A stretch of 64,000 bases of DNA, taken from NCBI GenBank assembly GCA_023053685.1, contig JALIGW010000002.1, positions 253,428,739 through 253,492,738 on the forward strand, written 5' to 3'. Under the pieces are notes generated by a model, which saw only the letters and a program-made list of their open reading frames with translations, did no database searches and had not been told where the DNA came from. The position numbers were made by a program, and so were the translations under genes. Below are positions 1 to 11,553 of this stretch, one piece after another. Source of the stretch: Diadophis punctatus similis (Eukaryota > Chordata > Lepidosauria > Squamata > Dipsadidae). The number at the start of each line of letters is the position of its first letter. Position 1 is the first letter of the stretch.

Positions 1-16
1 CATCACAACTGTAACA

Positions 17-262
17 TTTATTTATTTATTTGTGAGATTTATATACCGCCTCACAGTGCAAGCACTCTCTAAGCGGTTTACACCAGTAAGCAATGTATAT
101 TTACATTGCCCCCAATAATCTGGGTCCTCATTTTACCTACCTCGGAAGGATGGAAGGCTGAGTCAACCCTGAGCCGGTGAGATTTGAACAGCTGACCTGC
201 GGATCAGTGTCAGCTAAAGTGGCCTGCAGTACCTGCCTCTAACCGCTGCGCCACCCCGGCTC
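17..262 (-). mobile_element. Sauria-type SINE
   Basis: Read on the minus strand, it has a tRNA-like head (GGTGGCGCAGCGGTTAGAG), a central block ending in GTAAAATGAGGACCCAGATT, and a tail (AAACCGCTTAGAG, GCGGTATATAAAT) followed by (AAAT)n. This is the layout of squamate Sauria SINEs, whose tail matches Bov-B LINEs. The tail is a slightly divergent subfamily compared with the copies at 34169 and 47193. Confidence 0.85.
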
Positions 263-263
263 T

Positions 264-530
264 TCAAAATCTGAGCATTTAGCAACCAGCGTGAAATTAC
301 GATGGTTTGCAGGGTCCCATGAACACCGTATGCAACTTCTTCCGACAAGCCAAGTCAGTGAGGGAAGCCGGATTCACTTAACAACCGACTGGTTCACTTA
401 GCCACCGCAGCGATTCGCTTAACAACTGGGGCAAAAAGACCCTAAAATTGGACGTGACTCACTTAACAACCTTGCTTAACGATAGAAATTCCGGTTCCAA
501 TTGTGCTCGTAGGTTGAGGGCTAGTGGTGA
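264..530 (-). mobile_element. Tc1/mariner-like MITE, truncated
   Basis: It shares the internal phrases of the other copies (CACTTAACAAC, GACAAGC..AGTCA, GCTTAAC), ending with a decayed terminal repeat near 515-530. The other terminus is missing at the junction with the SINE. It belongs to the family whose ends read CAGGTAGTCCTCGACTTAC. Confidence 0.6.
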
Positions 531-1210
531 GGAATTTTTTCACCTTGGGAAATGCCTGCTTAATTAATCTGCTCCATTTTCCAATTATATATAAGGCCTT
601 GTGAGAAAAAAAAGAGCGTGCCGCACCATTCCCATTTGCAGATCTGGTGCAAGAGATGTTGTAAACCGTTTTATGCAAATGAAAGCACACCTCTGCATCA
701 CAATCCTTATTTGGGGGCAAGAACGCCGAGTACAAAAAGAATAGATATTTCTGATCACAGGATGTCACGTTTCTTACTTTGAGTGGTTTTAAAATTAGGC
801 TTATTTTAGCCTTTAGAAATCGTTTTGCAAAAACATCTAGTCTACCAACAGAAGGGGCATTTGAAATAAAACAAGATGTGAAGGGTTGAGCAGGCAAATG
901 AATTTTGATTTCAGGCAGCAAAACAGTTACTACTGGCCTGTTTCACAACTTAAAATTATGGACGCAGTATTCCTGCCAGGGAAATGAGTGATTTAAGAAT
1001 GTTATTATAATAGATATGCATTACACAGGCATGCTATGACTTTCCAGTTTCCGTCTCCAATTCAAGGGATCAGATAATAAGCGATAATGATAAATTTCTC
1101 CCCGTGTGCCTGCATTCTGGTCTAGATCAAAATGAATATTCTTGGGGTGGGCGGCTGGTCTCAATTTTATGCAGTGTTTTAGGAGCTTTATTCAAGAAAG
1201 AAAATAGGGA
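531..1210. other. No recognised feature
   Basis: AT-rich sequence with no convincing exon or repeat. The 152-residue open frame at 463-921 on the minus strand overlaps the MITE and has no recognisable domain. If the PBX assignment is right, this is deep intron 2 sequence. Confidence 0.5.
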
Positions 1211-1397
<187 letters not shown>

Positions 1398-1425
1398 GTA
1401 TTTAAATTATTTAATAAATTGAGTA

Positions 1426-1893
1426 CCATATTTTTCGGAGTATAAGACGCACCTTAGTTTTTGGGGAGGAAAATAGGGGGGGAAATCTGCCTACCAGGTA
1501 TTCATCTGGCTAGCGTCCTTAGTCTGGTCAGCTTCAGCACATTATTTTATCTCCTGGTTAAGACTTAAAAAAACCTTCTTCTGAGAGAATAACAATGAAA
1601 GAGCCTGCAAGCCAGTAAGAGCTGGGAAGATCGTTAGCACCTGGTTAGGGCTGGAAAAAACCTTATTCGGAGCAAGCAGAGCAATGATAAAAAACCCTGC
1701 AAAGACTTAGGGCTGGAAAAACATTCTTTGGAGAGAGTAACAATGAAAGAGCCTGCAAGGTAAGAGCCGGGAAGATCTGTTAGCACCTAGTTAGGGCTGG
1801 AAAAAAAAGCTACATTCGAAGTATAAGACGCAGCCAAATTTTCAGCCACTTTTAGGGAGGAAAAAGGTGCGTCTTATACTCAGAAAAATACGG
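1426..1893. mobile_element. MITE with GTATAAGACGCACC termini, TA duplication
   Basis: Inverted ends (CCATATTTTTCGGAGTATAAG at left, its near complement ending AATACGG at right) flanked by TA on both sides (1424-1425 and 1894-1895). The interior contains a repeated block (GAGCCTGCAAG, CTGGTTAGGGCTGGAAAAA). The TA duplication points to a Tc1/mariner-type non-autonomous element. A second copy is at 37204-37527. Confidence 0.75.
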
Positions 1894-3822
1894 TATTTGA
1901 ATAAATAAAACAAATGTTGTGCACTATGAAGGGGCCAGCTGGGTCCTTCCATAAAGGTCCTAAAGACTGTAACAATGGTGCTTTTCAAAAGGAAAAAATG
2001 TGCAATTTAAAAGACTAGGGTCAAAATAGCACCAGAGTTCATCTTCACATAAAGTTCATCCATGCATTTTAAATACATGGCATCTTCCATTGTTTTTCAT
2101 TGGTCATCGTTTTTTTAGCATTCTAGCCTTCATATGTTCAGGGGTTAGTGAATGTTTGCTAGGGGTTGACATCAAAATCTAGCAGCAAAGTGTACCCTGA
2201 GCTTCCCTGCCAATGAGAAAGGAGTGGGGTGTTAAAGAGAAATTTTAATAATAATTGAAAAATCTTGGCCGGCATTTAGAAAATCTGACAAAATTTCCAT
2301 CTGTCAATTGAAACGACATCAGGGCTTGGATCCACACATACATTACACCAGTTGGGAAGAACTCGATGCGTATGAAAGCCAGCACTAGCTAAAGAACTGG
2401 CAGCTGTGACTCCATATTGTTGTGTAGGAAGTTAGCACCTCCCTCCCTCCTAGAGGAATAGAATATTTTAAGAAATATTTTTTTTAAAAAAAGGCAGAAT
2501 ATTATATAGAATATCCCTAGAGAAATGGAGAAACATGCTTTTAGGCAGGAAAGAGACTCACTCCTAATAGCCCCCACCTTTGTTAATAGCCTGGACCAGT
2601 CTATTCTACATAACAAAGATCTATCCCCTTCAGCTCCAGGGTGATGGGATTAAGACCTTCACCCTTAGGACATGATAGGATTAGCCCTCTACCCATCTCA
2701 GCAATGGTACCTGGGAAGATTACATCAGCCAAGCCTGGGACTCAGGACAGCCTACAGAGTTGCCCCAGCATGCCCCTGGGAGTCTGACAGCCAATGGGAT
2801 ACATTTCTGTACAGGAACAGGAAACTCTTAAGGTGGGGCCCAACAGAGGGTATAAAACAGGCACTCTCAGCATCTCAGGTCCTTTTCTCTTCAACCAACA
2901 TCTGGAAGCATGTGATCCACCTTTTCTGTTCAGGAGCTCATGCCATGTGCTCCTGTCCACTACTAAACCTTCTTTCCAAGCAACTTCCATGAATCCAGTG
3001 TCTTTTTCCCCACTTGGAACTGAACTCAGAAGGATATTCCTTACAACAGTTGTGAATAGATAACAACAACGTATCTAGACAAAGGCACAGATGCAATTTG
3101 TTTGATCTGTGTGCTGTGGTTTGTAAACCATGACTTATAGCTGTAGAGAATATCTTGAATAAAGCCAACTCTGGTTGATTCAACAACCGGTTCAATGAAA
3201 GCAAAAAAGAGTTTTTGTTTAACAGGCTTAGTTGGTTGAGTCACTCAGCCACTTGGGCTGAATTCTAAAGACAGATTAATTATGAAGTTAAGTCAAAAGC
3301 AGTTTGAGCAACAACAATCCCCTTACTCCACCCTCCTGCTGAAGTTGTTTTTCAACTTTTTGCAAAGCACGAGTTGCTTGTCTCAAGTTGTACATTTTAA
3401 ACAAGGGTTTAAGGGAGGGCCGTTCAAGCCTGCAACAGAAATGCAGATCATATACCTTGTGCAAAGAGAAAGGTGGAAAAATGGATGACCGAGGACTGAA
3501 ACACAATGCTTCAACTCCAGAGAAGAACATCTATCAAGTCCAGTGCCAAGTTGGGAGGAAGCCAAGAACATCCCACAGGAAAAGGGAAAAAAAAAAAACA
3601 CCACAGGAGTAAATTTTGTTTGCAATGCTGCTATTATTAAATACTAGACAACTCGTGACCTGTGGGGTCATTGTTCCAGAGATATTTCCTTACCAGATCT
3701 CTCAATATTGGCCTTTAACAATGGCAGAGTTTCTAATGTATACTTGAAAACGTCTTAAAAATTCAAGGAGACATTCAGAGATGTGTCTGCCTTGAAAATA
3801 GCCCATAACGAACTGTATAGTG
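1894..3822. other. Intronic sequence, nothing recognised
   Basis: No exon with plausible splice sites and family resemblance and no familiar repeat boundaries were found. Several 60-110 residue open frames overlap on both strands at 2672-3612 without domains, as expected by chance. Confidence 0.4.
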
Positions 3823-4977
3823 CAGGGTCTGCGACCCACTACCGGGCCACGGGCTAATCGCTACTGGGCCGTGAGGGGGGGCCGGCCAGTGTGTGCGCCT
3901 CCGCACATGTACATGGTCCCACTCGCCTGAGTGTTATAACTAAAGTGACCAGATTTTTTTTTCTTCAAGCGGGACACCATTGACGGGGGTGGGTTTCTCC
4001 ATTTGAGTTTTGCCCTCTGCGCATGCGCAGAACGCTGCGCATGCGCAGAGGGCAAAACAGCAAATGTCGGCGTCCAGGTGAGGTGGGGGGGAGGGGGGGA
4101 GGGGGGACGCGGGAGGCCACTGTACGTCCTACCTACCTGGGACTTTTCCCGGTAGCTTCAGTCGCGTTCCTTGCTAATAGCGTCCAGAGCAGAGTAGCCC
4201 CTCCCAGAAGATCACGAGACGTTATCTTTTGGAAGAGGCTGCTCTGCTCTGGGCGCCAATTAGCAAGGAACGCGACTGAAGCTACCGGGAAAAGTCCTAG
4301 GTAGGACGCGCGCCCCGTCCCGTCCTCCAGTCCTGCCCTGCCCCCCCAACCCCCAGCGCGAGACGCGCGTCCTACCTGGGACTTTTCCCGGTAGCTTCAG
4401 TCGCGTTCCTTGCTAATTAGCGCCCAGAGCAGAGCAGCCCCTCCCAGAAGATAACGTCTCGCGATCTTCTGGGAGGGGCTGCTCTGCTCTGGACGCTATT
4501 AGCAAGGAACTCGACTGGAGCTGCTACCGGGAAAAGTCTTAGGTAGGACGCGCGCCCCGCCCTGCCCCGCCCCTTTTGCCGCGGCACACTTAGCATGGCC
4601 TCATGGGACAAGTGCAAAGTGGCGCTCCCCCCCCCCAGGGTTCGCTCTGCCCCGCCCCGCGCCACCCTGTGAATAGAGGGGACTGAATCGGAAGCCTGTC
4701 GCTCGGGCGCGCGTCTGGCTGGAGGAAGAAGCGGGGGCTCAAAAATCGGGACTTTTTAAGAGGGCGGGCGGGACGCGGGACAAAGCATTAAAAAGCGGGT
4801 CTGTCCCGCCAAAATCGGGACGTCTGGTCACCTTAGTTATAACGGGCGCTCGCACAAGGATCGCCGTGAACATCGCAGGCGCTTGTCCACATGCGCGCAC
4901 ACGTGCTTGCCCCTCACACAAAATCAACCCCTCTTCCCCCCTGCCCCCGCTCCGGGCCACCAACCCAGGAAAGATTG
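3823..4977. mobile_element. Degenerate hAT-like element hosting a younger insertion
   Basis: The left end resembles a hAT terminus followed by GGGCCACGGGCTAATCGC. The right part (CTCCGGGCCACCAACCCAGG, then GATTGGGGA) resembles the GGGGATTGGGGACCCCTG end seen at 33305, but is cut off by the L2 copy. The interior is split by the element at 3941-4835. Low confidence because the right terminus is lost. Confidence 0.35.
3941..4835. mobile_element. hAT-like non-autonomous element, GTGACCAGA family, copy 1
   Basis: The ends are TAAAGTGACCAGA and TCTGGTCACCTTA, flanked by a perfect 8-bp duplication GTTATAAC (3933-3940 and 4836-4843), the hAT signature. The left subterminal region carries a palindrome built from TGCGCATGCGCAGA. 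The interior has two successive large inverted repeats (about 4127-4305 and 4368-4548) made of a GC-rich fragment containing CAGTCGCGTTCCTTGCTAAT. It carries no transposase. The same termini, with different interiors, occur at 42158-43146 and 59616-61030. Confidence 0.88.
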
Positions 4978-5586
4978 GGGAATTAATTTAATTTATTGTA
5001 TTTCTATGCCGCCAAACTCTCGAAGGACTCTGGGCGGCTTACAACAGGATATAGAAAATACATTTGAAAACATCATAAAAGATTTAAAAAGTTAAAAATC
5101 ACATACATACATATCATTCAAGGCCGGACCTCGTAAATTGCGAGATCAATGGCCCCAAGCCTGCCGGAAAAGCCAGGTCTTCAATGCTTTCCGGAAGGCC
5201 AATAGAGTGGGGGCAGTCCGGATATCAGGGGGTAGTTGGTTCCAGAGAGCCGGGGCAGCCACAGAGAAGGCCCTTCCCCGCAGGCCCGCCAGCTGACACT
5301 GTTTAGCTGACGGGACCTGGAGGAGACCAACTCTGTGGGATCTTACAGGTCGCTGGGAGCTATGAGGTAGAAGGCGGTTTCAAAGATAACCTGGCCCTGA
5401 GCCATATAGGGCTTTAAAGGTGATAACCAGCACCTTGAATTGAGCCCGGAGACCAATAGGAAGCCAGTGCAGCTCGCGGAGGATTGGTGTAATGTGGGTG
5501 TACCTAGGTGCACCCACAACCACTCGCGTGGCTGCATTCTGGACTAATTGTAGTCTCCGAACACTGTAGAGTGCATTGCAATAATG
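4978..5586 (-). mobile_element. L2-clade LINE, 3' fragment
   Basis: On the minus strand it encodes the decayed C-terminal region of an L2 ORF2 (QLVQNAATRVVVGAPRYTH, HWLPIGLRAQFKVL, FKALYGSGPGYL), followed by a 3'UTR ending in the ATGCCGCC-type tail and AT-rich end near 4980. It is 5' truncated in the reverse transcriptase region and abuts the hAT element at 5595. Confidence 0.85.
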
Positions 5587-5594
5587 GTATAGCT

Positions 5595-6025
5595 TAGTGA
5601 TGGCGAACCTATGGCACGCGTGCCACAGGTGGCACACGGAGCCATATCTGCCGGCACGCAAGCCGTTGCCCTAGCTTAGTTCCAAAGCGCATGTGTGCAC
5701 CAGCCAGCTGATTTTCGGTTCACGGGGAGGCTCTGGGAGGGTGTTTTTGGCTTCTGGAGGGCCTCCGGGGGCCGGGGGAGGGCATTTTTGCTCTCCTCAG
5801 GCTCTAGAGAAGCCTCTGGAGCCTGGGGAGGGCGAAAAACGGGCCTCTGCCCACCGGAAGTCAGGAAACGGGCCATTTCCAGCCTCCAGAGGGCCTCCGG
5901 GGGGTGGGGGAAGCTGTTTTCGCCCTCCCCAGACATTGAATTATGGGTGTGGGCACTCGCGCGTGTGCGATAGCAGGCGCGCACGCGCTTTCGGCACCTG
6001 AGGAAAAAAAGGTTCGCCATCACTG
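5595..6025 (+). mobile_element. hAT-like MITE, GTGATGGCGAACC family
   Basis: Terminal inverted repeats TAGTGATGGCGAACC and GGTTCGCCATCACTG, with 8-bp flanks GTATAGCT and GTATAGCA (one mismatch). The interior is GC-rich with repeated GGGAGGGC phrases. It has no coding capacity. Other copies are at 12189-12724 and 63815 onward. Confidence 0.88.
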
Positions 6026-6268
6026 GTATAGCACATCAAACATTAAGAACTGACCACAGGAAATACTTTGCAACATTTTGTGTTAGGTTCATAAATTGTT
6101 TCATACAATTGGCCAAATTTCAATTCCATGGGAGTTCACTGGTCCCATATTTTGGACAAGTTCTGTAAGCTGGCCCACTTGAGGTATCCTGGTTCAAAAA
6201 CTTCTGCCCTACGATACACTGTTTTGCCCAGTTAAAGGTTACAGAATGAGATTTTTAGTGCTATATAG

Positions 6269-6396
6269 CAGTGTTTCTTAACCTTGGCAACTTTGAAGAC
6301 TTGTGGACTTCAACTTCCAGAAATCCCCAGCCAGCATGGCTGGCTGAGGAATTCTGAAAACTGAACTCCACAAGTTGCCAAGCTTGAAGTCTCCTG
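6269..6396. mobile_element. Palindromic hAT-like MITE (about 130 bp)
   Basis: It begins CAGTGTTTCTTAACCTTGGC, and its second half is an imperfect reverse complement of the first. The flanks CTATATAG and GTATATAG form an 8-bp duplication with one mismatch. Confidence 0.85.
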
Positions 6397-6553
6397 GTAT
6401 ATAGATATCTCATTGTCACAAAATACTAAAATATAACTTGACAATAATGCCCACTGCTGTTTTCTTTACTTTTATAGGAGTCTTCTGAAAACTCAAACTT
6501 GTTTAAGATACTTCAAATAAGAGAATACTAAGAATACCCTTAAGATTCTAGAA

Positions 6554-6688
6554 CAGTGTTTCTCAACCTTGGCAGTTTGAAGATGTGTGGACTTCAACTC
6601 CCAAAATTCCACAGCCAGCAACGCTGGCTGTGGAATTCTGGGAGTTGAAGTCCACACATCTTCAAACTGCCAAGGTTGAGAAACATTG
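6554..6688. mobile_element. Palindromic hAT-like MITE, near-perfect copy
   Basis: A 135-bp near-perfect palindrome beginning CAGTGTTTCTCAACCTTGGC and flanked by a perfect 8-bp duplication TTCTAGAA (6546-6553 and 6689-6696). The low arm divergence suggests a young copy. Confidence 0.93.
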
Positions 6689-6756
6689 TTCTAGAAGCTC
6701 CTGCCTGCTATTCAGATGTCCACAATCAAATTAATGTGGTACTTTTTGACACAATA

Positions 6757-7425
6757 TGGGTCGTCCTCGACTTATGCAACAGTTCATTTAGTCAGCATTC
6801 AAAGTGACCATGGCACCAAAAAAAGCGACCCACAACAGGTTTTGCCACTTTGTTGCGCATCCCCACGGTCCCATAATCAAAATTCAGATGCTTAGCAACC
6901 GACTCGTATTTATGATGGTTGCAGTGTCCCGGGGTCATGTGATCTCTATGTGTTCTCTATGGCACCAAAAAGCCAAACAAGGAATAATGGATGGAAGCTG
7001 ACCAAGGGGAGATTCAACCTAGAAGTGAGGAGAAACTTTCTGACGGTGAGAGCGATCAACCAGTGGAACAGCTTTGCCAGCGGAGGTTGTGAGAGCCCCA
7101 ACGCTTGCGACCTTCAAGGAGAGACTGGACTGCCATCTGTCTCAAAGGGTGTAGGAACTCCTGCTTGAGCAGGGGGTTGGACTAGATGACCTACAAGGTC
7201 CCTTCCAACTCTAATAATAAATCTAAATCTAAATCTCCATTTGCAACCTTCTGACAAGCAAAAGTCAATGTGGAAGTCAGATTCACTCCACAACTTACTA
7301 ACTTAACCACTTGCAGTGATTCACTCAACAACTGTGACAAGAAAGGTTGTAAAATGGGGCAAAACTCACGTAACAACTATCTCGCTTAGCAACAGACGTT
7401 TTGGCCGTAAGTCGAGTGCTACCTG
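6757..7425 (+). mobile_element. Tc1/mariner-like MITE interrupted by CR1
   Basis: The left end TGGGTCGTCCTCGACTTATG and right end GTAAGTCGAGTGCTACCTG are flanked by TA. The interior follows the family order (CATCCCCACGGTCC, GTGTCCCGGGGTCATGTGAT, then CACTTGCAGTGATTCACTC) but is split by the CR1 fragment at 6950-7236. Confidence 0.82.
6950..7236 (+). mobile_element. CR1 LINE, 3' fragment
   Basis: Encodes the end of CR1 ORF2 ([30 protein letters not shown]), followed by the 3'UTR hallmark GGGGTTGGACTAGATGACC and an AAATCT tail. A 1-bp frame change occurs within the coding remnant. Confidence 0.9.
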
Positions 7426-7724
7426 TAATAAAACCACTTTTACCAGAAATAAAAGTGGGAGGAGTCACTTCCACTAGGAAAAGGATCCCACGAGTCTTCA
7501 GGTTTCTAAAAAAATCTAAAAAAAAATCTTAAAAAAAAAACAAAAAAAAAAACCACATACTGAAATTTCAGACTGCCAGACTAGTGCGTCTTAGTGCTGT
7601 CGCAGGTAATAGAGAGAAATTAAACAAAGCAACACAAAGCTTTGCCGCATGCAGAGTCAGATCTCTTTGGTCTACCAAGTCTGGTTACTCCACCTCAAAG
7701 AATCAGAGCTTGGGAATAGACAAA

Positions 7725-7815
7725 GGTACAGGTAGACCTCAACTTAACAATCGTTCATTTGGTAACTGTTCAAAGTTACGATGGCACAAAAAAAAAAAAA
7801 GACATAGGACCGCTT
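7725..7815 (+). mobile_element. Tc1/mariner-like MITE, 5' remnant
   Basis: It starts ACAGGTAGACCTCAACTTAAC and continues with the family phrase GTTCATTTGGTAACTGTTCA, then ends after an A-run. Only the first part of the element remains. Confidence 0.6.
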
Positions 7816-7909
7816 CTCATGCCAACTGCTTTCTTTAGAAGTACACCCACCTACTCAGAAAATGTTTTAAAACAGACACAGGCTTTAGGGCATAGAGAAT
7901 ATTCTAGAG

Positions 7910-8046
7910 AGGTGTTTTTTCAATCTTGGCAACTTGAAGATGTTGGACTTCAACTCCCAGAATTCCTCAGCCAGCATGGTGGTACCTGGGCAATTCTGAG
8001 AGTTGAAGTCCGCCGATCTTCAAGTTGCCACGGTTGAGAAGTATTG
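7910..8046. mobile_element. Palindromic hAT-like MITE
   Basis: Arms around GACTTCAACTCCCAGAATTC, flanked by TTCTAGAG on both sides (7902-7909 and 8047-8054), a perfect 8-bp duplication. Confidence 0.85.
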
Positions 8047-8305
8047 TTCTAGAGGACATCAAGGTACATCCTCACTTTTTGATGGCAGTCAGTTGATGAA
8101 GGACAACAGCAGCTGTCTTTTTAGAACATCCCCCTCACACTTTCCAAATTTTAACACCCCCCAAGTTCCTCAAGACTGGTTACTCCTTGATCAAAAGTAA
8201 TTTTACAGCAACAGTTCAATGACCTACCCAACCAAAGGTCTTCTACTTGGAGATCTCTAAGTTTGGGAACGAACCCTTTCCAGAGCTCCAAGAGATCACT
8301 TAGAC

Positions 8306-8564
8306 CAGGGTTCTCCAACCTTGGCAAGTTTAAGACTTGTGGACTTCAACTCCCAGAATTCCTCAGCCAGCTTTGCTTTGTGGGGATCCTGACAAAGAAG
8401 AGCATTTTTTTCTTCCAAGTCAAAGGGGAGAAGAAAGAAGTTCTAGATCAGGCAACATTAAGACTTGTGGACTTCAGCTCAACTTGTGGACTTCAATGGC
8501 TGGCTGAGGAATTCTGGGAGTTGAAGTCTACAAGTCTTAAACCTGCCAAGGTTGGAGAACCCTG
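8306..8564. mobile_element. Palindromic hAT-like MITE with internal expansion
   Basis: The ends are CAGGGTTCTCCAACCTTGGC and its complement, with flanks ACTTAGAC/CCTTAGAC. The two arms are separated by about 130 bp of extra sequence, partly a rearranged duplicate of the arm, so the usual 130-bp palindrome is here about 260 bp. Confidence 0.75.
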
Positions 8565-8600
8565 CCTTAGACAGATATTCCTAATATGATGGGTTACTAG

Positions 8601-9029
8601 TAGTCCTCAACCTACAACCATAATCCAGCCTGGAAATTATAGTTATTAGTCACAACGTTTGTAAAGCAGCCCATCACATGACCAACCCAATATATGACCT
8701 ATTTTTGTGGTGGCCGTTAAGCCAATGCTACGGTCATTAAACAAACTCATTGCGTGCTATGAGCCAGTTTTTGCCATTAACCAGAAATAAATGCTGGTTT
8801 CCCACAAAAAAATGTCATAAACCACAATCATGTGCCTCCAGGAGACTCGAAACCACTGTAAATGTGGGCTGGTTGCCAAGCACCCAAAATGTAGTCACAG
8901 TTCTTTTGGTGAGGGTGGGGTGCGGTTGGCCATTATAAATTTGAAACTGGATCCTAGATACCTTTTGGGAGGTCCACTATAATTTTGAACTGTTGCTAAG
9001 CGACCGGTCATAAGTCAAGGATTTATCTG
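8601..9029 (+). mobile_element. Diverged Tc1/mariner-like MITE
   Basis: The left end GTAGTCCTCAACCTACAACC and right end GTCATAAGTCAAGGATTTAT are flanked by TA. Internal similarity to the other copies is weak, so this is an old copy or a related subfamily. Confidence 0.55.
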
Positions 9030-9870
9030 TATCTCTTCTTGGCAATCTCCCATGTTTCTCGGCTGAAAACTGAACAAAGACATACTCCCTTCGCAAGCCA
9101 GCTCTCTTGCAATATCAGATTGCCTATGGTTACCAGGCTACTGCTTCAACACAAGACCACGCAGAAAATGCGGAGTAATACCTCAGAAAATACACAGACG
9201 TGGTGGAGAAGAAGTTCCCTACGTTGCCTTGAGGAATCAAAACCAGCGTAGTTATGCAAAATTACAAGCAATTTTTCCTACTTCTTGGCCCAGAAGGATA
9301 ATTTCTGCCAGGGAGGCTTCGCGCAGAGTACACCCCGTTCCCCTGGATTTGGCAGGGGTGGGGCCAGGCTCCAGACTGCCCAGAGGGCACCCCAAGAGGG
9401 CAGGGAGGAAGATTCAAAACCAATAAATAAAAGTATGCGCAATTAACGTCATAAAGCAAGAGGGGAGGAAATAATATACATCCTGACTTGGCACGTACAC
9501 CCAACAAGCCCAGATATATTATAGCTGATTTGTACACTTGATAATATGGTTTTAATTTGCATGCCACTACTCGACTTCGGGGTAGCCTACAGCAAAATAG
9601 AAATAGGCCCACATCTGCAACAACGCAGAGATCATAAAAACGTATAAAAGACAAGCAACAGAAGAGGACAACGTAATAAAAAAAAGCAGCAACCCCCAGA
9701 GCAAAAAAGACACAATTTAAAGATGACTTTTTTACTGCCCTTTCAGCTGCCAAACCAAACATGACACCATTTCTGAAGGAAACCATCATTTCTACTCCAG
9801 CCCAAGTAGATCTGTATCAATATTTTAACAGAGAATCAGGGTGACTTTAAACCATGTGTGCTTTTGAGCC
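9030..9870. other. Single-copy-looking intronic sequence
   Basis: No repeat recognised. A 175-residue open frame on the minus strand (9262-9789) is rich in F, L and C, but shows no domain, splice context or compositional sign of coding. I do not call it a gene. Confidence 0.4.
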
Positions 9871-9877
9871 AGAATAA

Positions 9878-9965
9878 CTTGGCAACTTTTAAGTCTTGTG
9901 GACTTCAACTCCCAGAAATCCCTAGCCAGCCATTGAAGTCCACAAGTTGAGTTGAAGTCCACAAA
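9878..9965. mobile_element. Half palindromic hAT-like MITE, rearranged
   Basis: Contains GGACTTCAACTCCCAGAAAT and then short duplicated inverted pieces of the same arm (GAAGTCCACAA) rather than a full second arm. It abuts the tail of the L2 copy. Confidence 0.6.
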
Positions 9966-10795
9966 TTTAATTTAATTTAATTTAATTTAATTTAATGGAT
10001 TTCTATGCCGCCCACTCCCTGGGGACTCTGGGCGGCTCACAGCATGTTAGATTCCATTACAAGTAAAATGCAATAATTAAAATATAAACAATATCAATAC
10101 AATAATTAAAAAATACAACAAATACAAAAGTTAAAAAGAGTATCTCATTACCATCATGGGGGGAGACCCTTATTTCATCTAATTGGTCCCACTTTCACCC
10201 CGCCTGCCGGAAGAGCCAAGTTTTTATTGCTTTCCGGAAGGCCAGTAGGGTAGGAATGGTCCTGATATCCGGGGGAAGCTGGTTCCACAGGGAGGGAGCT
10301 CCCACAGAGAAGGCCCTCCCCCTAGGCCCCGCCAGCCGACATTGTTTGGTCGACGGGACCTGGAGGAGGCCGACTCTGTGGGCCCTAACCGGTCGTATGG
10401 AGGTATGCGGCAGGATGCGGTCCCGAAGATAACCTGGCCCTGAACCATGTAGGGCTTTAAAGGTAACGACCAACACCTTAAATTGGATCCGGAGACTAAT
10501 GGGCAGCCAATGCAGCTGGCGGAGGATCGGTGTTACGTGGGTGCATCTGGGTACACCCACCACAGCTCACGCAGCTGCATTTTGCACCAATTGTAGTTGC
10601 CGGACACTCTTCAAGGGTAGCCCCATGTAGAGCGCATTACAGTAATCCAGCCGTGAGGTGATAAGGGCATGAATGACTGTGAGAAGTGCCTCCTTCTCCA
10701 AGTAGGGTCGCAACTGGTGCACAAGACGTACCTGTGCAAAGGTCCCCCTACCCACAGCTGAAAGATGTTGTTCCAATTTTAGCTGTGTTAATGTT
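9966..10795 (-). mobile_element. L2-clade LINE, 5'-truncated
   Basis: Minus-strand reading gives the end of the L2 reverse transcriptase and C-terminal domain: LEQHLSAVGRGTFAQVRL, LDYCNALYMGLPLKSVRQL, HWLPISLRIQFKVL, and the terminal AFRKAIKTWLFRQAG before a stop. One frameshift splits the frame at about 10565. The 3' end has GCCGCCC and an (AAATT)n-like tail at about 9966-9996. Confidence 0.92.
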
Positions 10796-10799
10796 GAAT

Positions 10800-10954
10800 G
10801 CCTGGATGCCGCCATTTAAGTTCTTTTGCCCTCTGCGCATGCGCAAAGCATTCTGCATGCGCAGAGGGTAAAAGAACCCAAATGGCAGCGGCAGGGTGGG
10901 TCGCGGTGGGGTCGCGGGGGCGGGTCGCGGCATTAGAAAGGTTGGGAATCGCTG
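10800..10954 (+). mobile_element. SPIN-like hAT, 3' end fragment
   Basis: The last 35 bp (GGGTCGCGGCATTAGAAAGG, then TTGGGAATCGCTG) match, from memory, the 3' terminus of SPIN_NA-type hAT elements. Upstream lies a palindrome of GCGCATGCGCA repeats. The 5' end is missing, and the fragment abuts a CR1 copy directly. Confidence 0.65.
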
Positions 10955-11392
10955 CTAGAAAGGGTGCAGAGAAGAGCAACAAAAATGATTAGGGGACTGA
11001 AGGCTAAAACATATGAAGAACGGTTGCAGGAACTGGGTATGTCTAGTTTGATGAAAAGAAGGACCAGGGGAGACATGATAGCAGTGTTCCAATATCTCAG
11101 GGGTCGCCACAAAGAAGAAGAGGGAGTCAGGCTGTTCTCCAAAGCACCTGAGGGCAGGACAAGAAGCAATGGGTGGAAACTAATCAAGGAGAGAAGCAAC
11201 TTAGAACTAAGGAGAAATTTCCTGACAGTTAGAACAATTAATCAGTGGAACAGCTTGCCTCCAGAAGTTGTGAATGCTCCAACACTGGAAGTTTTTAAGA
11301 AGGTGTTAGATAATCATTTGTCTGAAGTGGTGTAGGGTTTCCTGCCTAAGCAGGGGGTTGGACTAGAAGACCTCCAAGGTCCCTTCCAACTC

Positions 11393-11430
<38 letters not shown>
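10955..11430 (+). mobile_element. CR1 LINE, 3' fragment with (TTG)n tail
   Basis: Encodes CR1 ORF2 C-terminus ([56 protein letters not shown]) to a stop after LSEVV. It then has the 3'UTR hallmark GGGGTTGGACTAGAAGACC and a 38-bp (GTT)n run. It is 5' truncated. Confidence 0.93.
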
Positions 11431-11432
<2 letters not shown>

Positions 11433-11553
11433 ATTACCTTCAATACTTAATTTTCAAGACAGAACATTCCTACATGAGCCCTCAAATGTCCCAGCATCTC
11501 TAGAAATTTAAAAGTTAAGACATGTGCCTTGACTTTGCCAGAACTAGGAACTA

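Noticed and set aside
9262..9789. 175-residue minus-strand frame that looks membrane-like
   Set aside because: Amino-acid composition reflects AT-rich DNA; no splice sites, homology or neighbouring exons. It lies in a presumed intron.
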